Shown in pieces: positions 55,255 to 64,000 of a DNA stretch of 64,000 bases (position 1 is its first letter; every line of letters starts with the position of its first letter). Position numbers and translations under genes: made by a program. The stretch lies in NCBI RefSeq assembly GCF_020283565.1, contig NC_060062.1:32543164-32607163 (forward strand). The letters run 5' to 3'. Below the pieces are notes generated by a model, which worked only from the letters and a program-made list of their open reading frames with translations, had not been told where the DNA came from and did not search any database. Source of the stretch: Trifolium pratense. Lineage: Eukaryota; Streptophyta; Magnoliopsida; Fabales; Fabaceae.

Positions 55255-56746
55255 TTAAAATGATCTTGGCTTAGCAACAATGGTGGAATGTTTGAGTATG
55301 TGCAAACTAAACTGTCCTCCTTTCTCAGAAGTATCAATCTTAGATTGTCCGGGTGGAGGCAAAAGCTCGAAATTCTGAACCAAACGCCCGATAGTAATAC
55401 CAAGGATAGGTAAAGCAAGAATAATTCCAGGGCAACTCCTTCTACCAACACCGAAAGGAAGGTACCTAAAGTCATTTCCATTAGCCTCAACATGCGACTC
55501 TTCCTCCAAGAACCTCTCAGGCCTAAATTCTTCTGGCTTTTTCCACAGAGCAGGGTTATTTGCAAGCCACCACGCGTTGACCAATATCTTGCTCTCGGCC
55601 GGGATGTCATAACCAGCAAGCTTTGCATCATGAAGGTTCATGTGTGGGACGAGAAGTGGAATTGCCATGCGAAGACGAAGTGTCTCTTTGATCACGGCTT
55701 GTAGGTAAGGTAGCTTCTGAAGATCTGGCTCAGTTACTTGGTGTCCTGGTCCAAGAACTCTATCCATCTCTTCCCTTACTTTGTTTTGAATCTCTTGGTG
55801 GTTCACTAGCTCAGCAATTCCCCATTCAATTGACCATAGTGTTGTTTCGATTGCTGTTTAAAAAACATGAAATTTTGTACATTAGAAAAACAAACCATAA
55901 TAATTGTTATAAACAAAACATAGATATTAATTACCTACTATAAATAAATGAAACGAGTCAAAAGAGCCTATAAATAAGTACCGAGATATGGGAGAAAGTA
56001 TCCTCTCAATTTGTTTTCTCTCAATTTCCCTCAATTTTCACATTTCAATCATCAATCAACTTTAATCCACTTCTTTTAAATTTAAATATTGTTTATTATG
56101 TACAAGCAAATGATCTAAATACCAACATTATTTCCTCAATTTTTTTCCAACAAGAGAGAATCCTTTCTCGAGATATTGTACCTCTTAATTTTTATTTATT
56201 TATTTTTATCAAAGTTTATGTTTCAATATTCTTACATTTTTCATAAGCTTCCATCTAGTCGCTCACTCATGAAAACAAAAAACAAAATCCACATCATTTA
56301 TTTTCTTCTAATATAAACCAAAACAATGATTGATCAAGTAATCATCATATTTTACGACTTTAATGGGAGGTAGTTGCACCAAACAAATTTGGTGGCCAGC
56401 CACCACTTTTTTTGGGGAGGTAGTAGGTGCAACAACAAAATTGATTTTAAATATTTGATAATTATTGATTTTAAAATAAAATGGAGTAATATAATTAAAA
56501 TAATTTTTCTATTAACTTTAATTAAATATTTTAGTTTAAACTTTAAAAGCTAATTTGTTGACTAGAATAAATATATCACTTTAAGTCAAAGTAATATTCT
56601 TGGTCATAAAAATAGTCAAAGTGATATTTAAAAGAAAAACCAATTTCACTTGATTTAAAACAATATTTTAATTAAAATACTCCCTCTAAAAAGTACTAAT
56701 TAGGACAAGAAAACCAATTTCCCTTTTTTTATATATATAAAAGTGA

Positions 56747-56820
<74 letters not shown>

Positions 56821-59749
56821 ATTACTTGAAATAGGAAAGAAAACCAATTTCCCTATTTGTGCAAGCATAAAAAAGACACACTAAAGCAAAAGTGTTCAAA
56901 TTTGACAATTTTTTGGCCACACGCACACTCAAAAGAAAAAATTGAAGATTAGATCAAGTCCACATTTTAGATCAACTACCTCCAATGATATCAACATCAA
57001 AATAAACAAGTTGAAAGGCAGATAAGATTGAACCTGTACTAGAGGGTTTAATCGTTCACCTAACCCCCTTTCTTTATTAATTACTTTATTGCAAAACTAC
57101 GTGTCCTTTTTTCCTCCTTTTCTTGACAAATAATAATAATAAAAATAAAAATAAAAATACTCTTGTCAAATTCTAAATCATAATTGCTCCCTCAAAAAAA
57201 ATTATTATCTTTTAGCTTCATAAAATATTAAATATATTTATTCTATGATATTTTTATAAATTTAAAAAATAATTTTGTTTCTTATAATAAAGACAGTAGA
57301 GGGTACTATTTACTTGGGGTCTTTGTATTAAACTTTAATTCATTTCATTAAAAATGAAACGAATATTTTAAGAGAAAATATCAGAATAAAGTTGAAAATT
57401 GGCATATATATGGCCAACTTAGTTAGGTCTTAAAAAGAAAAGAAAATAAACAAGTTGAAAGGGAGATAAGATTGAACCTCTACTAGTATTATATATGACC
57501 GTGACACATTCTCCTTCACTCTCCTCTCCATCTCTCTCAATCCTCTCTATCTCTCTCTTAATTTCAATCTCTCTCTTCAATAAAAAATTTTAAAATAATA
57601 ATGAGAGAGAGTATGACAATACACCCGGTCACCTAATGTCTTCTTGTGAGATGATTTTATAATCATTATTTAATTTCAAAAGTATGTGAACCAAATTCGA
57701 TTTTAGCAAGATAAATTAATAAAAAAAAATTAAACTAAAGCATAAATAATGTAGCACTACTTTTAGCAAGATAAATAAATAAAAAAAATGTAAAAAATAA
57801 GGACCATATGTATCTTTATCTTACCAGCAACATTTATGTTCTCAACAATGTAGAGAACGTTATCATCATTGATCTCTCCCTTCTTTTGAGCATCCAAAAT
57901 GTGATCAATAGCACATTTAAGTCCATCGTTGCTAGTGGTGCTCTTGGTGCTTTCAAGCTTCCTGTTAAATAATAAAAATTCCCATTAATTTAATTTAATT
58001 AATTAGCTAGTAGTACTACAAAATTACCACCATTGTTAATAAATAGACTCTACGGTTACAGAATGTAGCAAGTGGCCCTTTAATTTAATTGAATTAATTA
58101 GCTATTACTAATATTTATTTTATGTTTATGAGAAAATTAATAATTAGCTAATACTAACATAAGTTAAATAAATTTACATTATGTTATAGCCCATCATCAT
58201 GTTAATAAAAGACTCTACGGATACAAAATGTAGCAAGTGGCCCAAGTGGGTGTTTCAAATAAATAATAATTGCTCAAAATTAAACTATTGCATTCACCTT
58301 TTCAAGTGCTATTTAAATAAATAATCTCCCTTGACCAAAATAAAATAAAAAATAATTAATCTCATCTCCCTTGACCAAAATAATAAAAAAAGATTCCTCT
58401 AGCTAAATCTATATAAAAAAAAGGACTAAAAGAAACAAAGATTATGTTTATAATCATATTGAATTTAACAAAATCATACTAGCACATGCTTTTTATCAAA
58501 CTATAAAGCATAAATTTTATCAAAATTTCACTAACATACTAGTAATGAATCTTCTATCAAATTCACCATTAATTAATCTAGATACTACACTAAAACTAAA
58601 ATTCAAGTATCTCCAAAACTTGATAAGAAAAATGTGCCCAAAATATGAAATGCACAAATGCCGATATTATTAAGCCCGACATTTTTATAAGCAAGTTTAA
58701 ACATGATACATGTTTGTTGTATGAATATTTTGTGGTAAATACTTGTTTTTGAAAAAGAAAAAAAAAAAAAAACAGTTGTCATGTTATGGGTGAGACATGT
58801 GGTTTGTGACAAGTCTTAAAAGGGAAAAGAAAGGATAAAATCATCAAGATGAACAAACAAGGGATATTCACAAAAAGGAAATTAAAAAGCAAAAAGAAAA
58901 ATTAAAAGCAAATTAAAAAGCAAAAAAATTAAAAAAAAAAGTTAAATAAAAAGAAAAAACTTACTTCCTCTCATCAACGAAATAGTCTTTGAAAAGCTGC
59001 AACCTACGATCCTTAACCTCTTTACAAACCTTCAAATAACCTTTCAAAAAAGGTCTCAAAATTGGAATAAAATCACCATAATTATACTCAAAACTTTGTG
59101 CCAAACGACTCCTTTCACCATTCAAAGCTTTCAATTTCACAAACAAAGGATCTTCTTCACTTTCAAATCTTCTATCAAACATAATCCTATACATAATATT
59201 ATACATCATCAATTGTAATCTTCTTCTAATCACAATTCCACCAACACTAGCATCACTATTTTTCTTAACATCATTAACAACACTTTCTGCTTCAGATTCC
59301 CAACCAAATCTATATTGTTGTACAACTTTGTTTGTGAAAAATGGCACTGTCATAATTCTTCTCATTTTACGCCAATGTTCACCGTACACAGTGAAAACCA
59401 TATCCTGTCCTTTTCCAGTAAAGATGTCGAATACGACGTTCCGTGTTCTGGAACCGAATTCGACACCTTGTGTGTGGAGGACTTCTTTTGCTAACTCCGG
59501 TGATGAGACAACGACAAGATTTCGTTGTCCCATCCGGAGAAGCAGGATTTCGCCAAAGCGTTTGGCTAAATCGGTGAGATTACGGTGGTTGAGATCATCG
59601 CCAACTTGAAGCCAGTTACCAAAGATTGGGACTGGAATTGGACCTGGTGGAAGTTTGAACCGTTTTCCACGGAGTTTTGAGATTGTGATTGCGATTATGG
59701 CGGCGATGAAGAGGGATAAAAGAGTCTTTTCAAGGAGGAGTAGATCCAT
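55255..59749 (-). CDS. C4H: Cinnamate 4-hydroxylase (CYP73A)
   Basis: Three exons by eye with GT/AG sites and continuous frame: 59749-58965, 57961-57825, 55853-55255 (1521 bases, 506 residues, the usual length for the family). The protein hydroxylates trans-cinnamate to p-coumarate, the second step of the phenylpropanoid pathway, on the ER surface with NADPH-P450 reductase. Visible features: N-terminal hydrophobic anchor (about residues 3-25), proline-rich hinge [15 protein letters not shown]-helix oxygen-binding AIETT across the exon 2/3 junction, ExxR helix KETLR, PERF motif and haem-binding [10 protein letters not shown] with its cysteine ligand. Close to C4H of legumes as I know them. Introns are 1003 and 1971 bp; the second contains a long (TAA)n repeat. 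All key residues are present, so it should be functional. Confidence 0.96.
56748..56818. repeat. (TAA)n microsatellite in C4H intron 2
   Basis: About 23 consecutive TAA/AAT units. Likely length-polymorphic; the minus-strand polyleucine frame across it is not a gene. Confidence 0.95.
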
Positions 59750-59821
59750 TGTTATTGTTGTTGTTGTTGTTGTGGTGTTGTTATGTTGAGAGTAATGGAA
59801 ATGTTGAGGGTGGTTGTTGGG

Positions 59822-59914
59822 TTTATATAGAGAGAGGTTTTGGTGAGTGTGAAATGTGAAACTGAAAGAACATGTGTGGCTTTTGGTTAGGTGGGGTTAA
59901 TTTGAGGGGTAGGT
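59822..59914 (-). promoter_or_regulatory. C4H core promoter with AC elements
   Basis: On the minus strand a TATATAAA box (59829-59822) lies about 75 bases upstream of the ATG. ACCTAAC (59892-59886) and ACCTACC (59914-59908) lie 57-85 bases further upstream. These match AC-III and AC-I elements bound by R2R3-MYB regulators of phenylpropanoid genes. A (GTT)n run precedes the ATG in the 5' leader. Confidence 0.65.
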
Positions 59915-60112
59915 TGAGTTTGTGGTTTTGGTATGTGTGATGTTTAATTTTTACTTTGGTCATTATTATAAACATAAATTATTTTTAAAATTCATTAAAA
60001 AAAATAATGTATTTGATCCATATTGTTAATTAAATACATTATGTTTACAATGAACTTAAAAAGTGTTTTTTTTTTATAATAATGATCGAAGAGAGTATTT
60101 TTTTTAAGGAAA

Positions 60113-60289
60113 ATGCTAAACAGTGCCCTCGGGGCACTAGTTAAGGATACAAATATAGAAGTTTTATTTCATAAATTGTGCATTCAATGTTTTAATGAAG
60201 TGGAAATTTATTCTCTCTCATCATTAACTTTATCATTTGTTTCCTTTTTTAGTATGCTTAACTAGTGCCCTAGGGGCACTGTTTAGCAT
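60113..60289. mobile_element. Small palindromic MITE upstream of C4H
   Basis: Inverted ends ATGCTAAACAGTGCCC and GGGCACTGTTTAGCAT, each continuing through GGGGCACTAGTTAAG or its complement. Within each arm, GTGCCC and GGGCAC form a further small palindrome. 177 bp, non-coding, about 360 bp upstream of the C4H ATG. Target duplication not resolved. Confidence 0.65.
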
Positions 60290-61895
60290 GACTTTTTTTT
60301 AAAATTTTGATTCATAATTTTTTTTTTAAAATTCATCGAAAAAGTAACGTATTTGATTTATATTATTGATTAAATACCTTACGTTTATAATGAACTTAAA
60401 AAATGTTTTTTTTACTTATAATAATGACTGGATAGAGTACTTTTTTAAAATTTTGTATAAAAAATTGAAAGGAAAAGTGTACTTTTTAAATTCATTGAAT
60501 CATTAATGTATTTGGATTATATTATAGTCCAAATACATCAATAATTCGATTAATCTAAAAAAGTTATTTTTTTTTGCTTATAAATTAAGGTCGGAACGAG
60601 TACTTTTTTAATTTTGTGTAAAAATTGAAATGCAAAGTTTTGAGTTTTGACCAAAAAATATTATAAAATTGAAATAAAAAATATATATTAATTGTCTCTA
60701 GTCATCTTCACCCTTTGGGTGTGTGTTACATTTGGTGAATGGTTGATTGGTTGGATTGGCTGTTTTAGTAAAAAATAATAAATTAACTATTATGATATCT
60801 TTTTGTCAGGAAAAAAACCTATTATGATATATTTAGTTTTTATTTTTCCTTCTTAAGTTTTTTCATAGAAGATGATCTTATTTATGATAAGAGTGTGGTT
60901 GTTTTAGTTTTACTATGATGATGATGATATGCTTTTAGAGTCATTTCTATTGTGAATTTTTATTTTGAAACAATTTTATCGTGAATTTAAGAAGATTATA
61001 GTTTTTGTTGTGGTTCTGTCGTGGAAACAAACATTCTACTCCTTTTAGATATAAAATTTCGTATTTTAGTTATTTGAAAATCAAATGAATTTGTGAATTT
61101 GTTATCTAAAATCTCTTGTTGTATCAACGAAAAAAACTAGTCAACTTACTTTTATATAAATAAATGTAAATAAATATGAATATAAATATTATCTTTATTT
61201 TTTTGTCAAAAGATTTATTTATTTTAACTTTTTAGTCAACATAAAATTTATAAATCATTAATTATAAAAAAATTATAAAATCAAGATCAATTATGTATAT
61301 ACTACATTTTTTTACTAAAATCAAGATCAATTTATCATCGACATTTTTGGACGATTATTAAAAGGTTTCTTCCACCGGAATATTTTAGGACAATTTACAT
61401 GAAAATTTTAGTTTTCAGTAAATTGCGAAATATTTCCCTAAAAATTTAAATTTTGTCAAATACCCCATGAAATTTGAAATAGACAAATATCTCATGAAAT
61501 TGTAAAACGTCAATCAAATTGTCTCATGCTCCGTTTACTTTGTCTATTTTGATGATGTGGTTGTTAACTGTATATGTGGCTGTTAACAAAATAGATTTTT
61601 TTGCATGTTGTACCTGTCATACGGTAATCGCACGAACGGGGGGTAGACGAACGACGATGATGAAGATGATCGGCGGACGGAGGAGACGATGATGAAGATG
61701 ATTGGCGGTGATGAAGACAAATCAATGCATGAATACCGAACATGATAATATAAGACAAATCAATGCATGAATACTTTTTAAGATATTGAACAATTATTTG
61801 TTTTGTATGATATTTTAGACAACTTGTACTTCGAACAAAACTTTGTCATGTGGTTTAGTGAAAAACAAGAATTTCAATTTTTGTTTGGTCTCTTG
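60290..61895. other. Intergenic AT-rich stretch
   Basis: No gene seen. Near 60300-60650 phrases such as ATTCATCGAAAAAGTAACG recur with an earlier copy at 59985-60030. A GAC/GAT-rich low-complexity tract is at about 61635-61720. Confidence 0.5.
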
Positions 61896-62314
61896 TAGGG
61901 ATGGCAATGGGCGCCCACGGGTGCGGGTTTGAGTGATACCAAACCCACACCCGAAATCAACACACAAACCCAAACCCAAACCCAAAGCTGTTCGGGTGGC
62001 AAAACCACACCCACGCCCACACCCATTGGGTTCGGGTTTTTTACACCCAAACCCAAACCCACAACACATTTTGTACTACTTTGCAAATTTAAGCAAAACA
62101 AGGTAAATTTAAGCAAAAACAATGGAATTTAAACATATTGTCAATCACTTAGCAAAAACATAGGTTTAAAATTACAAGGGGATTTAAAATTACAAAATAG
62201 TCTTTCAAGAAATTAAATTACAACTAAACCAAAATTAAGTTCTTCCAACTTTCAAGCAAAATTCAAACACAATTTTGGTTTGTGGTTTGTGAAAAACCTA
62301 ATTTTACTTTTACA

Positions 62315-62357
<43 letters not shown>

Positions 62358-62554
62358 GGGTATTTAGGTAATTTTAACATGTTTCGGGTGGGTGTATGAG
62401 TTTCGGGTGTGGGTTTGAGTGATACCAAACCCACACCCATATTTTCGGGTGTCACCCAAACCCAAACCCAAACCCAGTCAATTCGGGTTTCGCCCGTTGA
62501 CTTGGGTTTGGGTTCGGGTGGGTCTCACGGGTTTGGGTTTTTCTGCCATCCCTA
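61896..62554. mobile_element. hAT-type MITE with telomere-like repeats
   Basis: Terminal inverted repeats TAGGGATGGCA and TGCCATCCCTA with an exact 8-bp duplication GTCTCTTG (61888-61895 and 62555-62562). 8-bp TSD and this end sequence indicate hAT. Both subterminal regions are full of CCCAAACCCA/TGGGTTTGGG units, forming a second, longer imperfect inverted repeat. A TA microsatellite lies at about 62316-62354. 659 bp, no transposase. Confidence 0.9.
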
Positions 62555-63189
62555 GTCTCTTGTCCCCCAAATTTATTCAATCTTAGGATCAATTTTAAAA
62601 TCAACACAGTATCATTGCAATTATCATGTCTAGTCCTTTATTTTAGCAAATTAAACGCACTTTAAGAGAAAATAAATGAAGTACGACGATTCAAATTCTT
62701 AAAAATAATGGAGAACATAAATTGTTATTAATAATTGTGACATTAATAATTATTTTACAACTATCTCAAGTGTGATTTCAATAATAACCTTTTGGTTACA
62801 AAGTTAAGGTTTTTCACGGAGTTACGTTGACGTCTCTTGGACTAAATCATGGACTCGAGTTGGGTTCAAAATTAAGTTTAGGCATGACAATAAAACTTAT
62901 ACCCGCACGTAACCTCCCAAACCCGCTCCTGACTTTGGTAGAGAAAACCCGAATTAATTGGGTTTGAGTTTTCCCCGATTTTAAAACACAGAGGTGTGTG
63001 AGTAATGAGGACATTGATATCCATTTTAAACCTATCCTTGAACCCGCACCGCTTATATTGAAATTACATTTTTACCTCTCTTAGATTAAAATCCCTTAAA
63101 CAAGAAACCAATTTTCCATCTAATGTAGGACTTAACTAACTTTTCACTTTTGGTTTTGCCTCTACTCCTTTGATATCTCCTTATTGTCA
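62555..63189. other. Intergenic stretch
   Basis: No gene. Around 62880-63060 phrases such as ACCCGCACGTAACC and AACCCGAATTAATTGGGTTTG suggest a decayed copy of a related hAT MITE. Confidence 0.4.
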
Positions 63190-64000
63190 AACTCATGAGA
63201 ATTTCTTCCTTTCCAAATAATCCAGCAACATGCAACCACAACACTCGTAAGCTAGAATTAACATCTTTCCCAAATAAATTACCCTTACAGACTGAAGAGC
63301 ATGAGACTCGGCACTAGCCAGAGCACGCAAATAATATTCAACAATATAGAATAGTTTCCCAAAGAGAGCCCATAAAACGACACTCTCCTGGATAAAATAA
63401 CGAATCTTTATTAATAACATCACGATGAGCTAAGTTGTCTTTTGTAGAAAGCTCGTTCTTAATTAAGTAACTGCCAAGCAAACACCAATACCTTCAACAA
63501 AACAATTTCATTCGAAATAACATTCTTGAATTTTGAGCGATCACATTGACAGGCTCTAGCAAAATATGATACATTTCTTTGACAGAGAACCCTTTGCTTG
63601 AATTAGGACTCTAAATAAATCCTTTTATCAGCAATGATAACTTGCAAAACACAAATTTTCAAAACAGTCCCTCCTCCTTTACCCAAGCAAACAACCTTCT
63701 CCACTCCCAACCCCCACCCAAACCTAAACATATTAGCCACTATAACATTGCTCATCACATATAACACGAAAAGTCTACTAAATTTCACACATAACGGCTC
63801 CACATCCAACCATATATCATTCCAAAACAAAATAATATTCTCACCATCTCCCACCATCCTCCTAGTATTAGCATCAAACAACCCACCCACATTCAACTCA
63901 TAACCTTCACGAATGAGGCATAAATTTAACCACCACCTTAAAGATTTTTGACCTCCAGGATTAATCTTACCATCCTTAAACCATTTACGATGTTTGATCG
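63190..64000 (-). pseudogene. LINE reverse transcriptase C-terminal fragment
   Basis: Minus-strand frames encode GGQKSLRWWLNLC near 63955-63910, then RMVGDGENIILFWNDIWL and FSRLFVL (63896-63700), the region between reverse transcriptase and zinc-binding domain in plant LINEs. A further decayed part, ending in LDYLERKKFS-like residues, lies to 63193. It runs off the window edge and contains stops. It is a different copy from the LINE at 41579-49385. Confidence 0.6.

Noticed and set aside
56686..56868. Polyleucine frame in C4H intron 2
   Set aside because: Translation of a (TAA)n microsatellite.
61929..62132. Interstitial telomere sequence
   Set aside because: The units are CCCAAACCCA, not CCCTAAA, and they lie within a bounded hAT MITE with its own 8-bp duplication.

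Overview
Plant nuclear DNA, very probably from a papilionoid legume. The evidence is two intron-containing land-plant genes and one plant-specific gene, AT-rich intergenic sequence, and Athila-, SIRE- and LARD-type LTR retrotransposons, a LINE and several MITE families. The legume assignment rests on resemblance of the cinnamate 4-hydroxylase and the LINE and copia proteins to what I remember of legume sequences; no search was run.

Layout. (1) 1-26631 is a transposon nest. The outermost layer is a decayed pararetrovirus-like (Caulimoviridae-related) coat/gag-protease sequence, itself rearranged head-to-head near 430. An Athila-like Ty3/gypsy element (2681-26238, minus strand, TSD ATTGG) sits in it. 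That element's 3' LTR carries a 2.7 kb solo LTR (3662-6361, TSD CGTGG), and its gag gene is split by a complete SIRE-like Ty1/copia element (11491-23724, minus strand, TSD GCCTT). (2) 26640-28276 is AT-rich sequence with a Helitron-type 3' end, a 398 bp foldback element and a (TA)n tract. (3) 28837-30281, 31905-37467 and 55255-59749 are the three host genes, all on the minus strand: a small XLG-N-like cysteine-rich protein, a VAL/HSI2-type B3 repressor whose reconstructed model lacks the CW zinc finger, and cinnamate 4-hydroxylase. (4) 38985-53882 holds a Stowaway-like MITE, a Harbinger-like MITE, a 5'-truncated LINE interrupted by a young 6.3 kb non-coding LTR element (42749-49066, TSD GTTGA), and a decayed copia element. 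(5) 60113-64000 has a small palindromic MITE, an hAT-type MITE with telomere-like repeats, and a LINE fragment.

The host genes are unrelated: VAL acts in chromatin silencing of seed genes through RY motifs, and C4H is the second step of phenylpropanoid synthesis. Its promoter shows two AC elements, as expected for MYB control. The less ordinary signals are in the mobile elements: an array of 17-bp ATCACGC-SGC-GCGTGAT palindromes in the Athila-like U3 that is repeated inside the element ahead of its second ORF; loss of all reverse transcriptase and integrase from an element whose LTRs are only about 0.4% diverged; a homologous accessory-ORF fold shared by the gypsy and copia elements; an antisense basic/acidic ORF in the copia element; and repeated long RNA hairpins in the non-coding LTR element.

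Limits: exon joins were made by eye from GT/AG sites and frame continuity; family names come from motif recognition, not from database searches.
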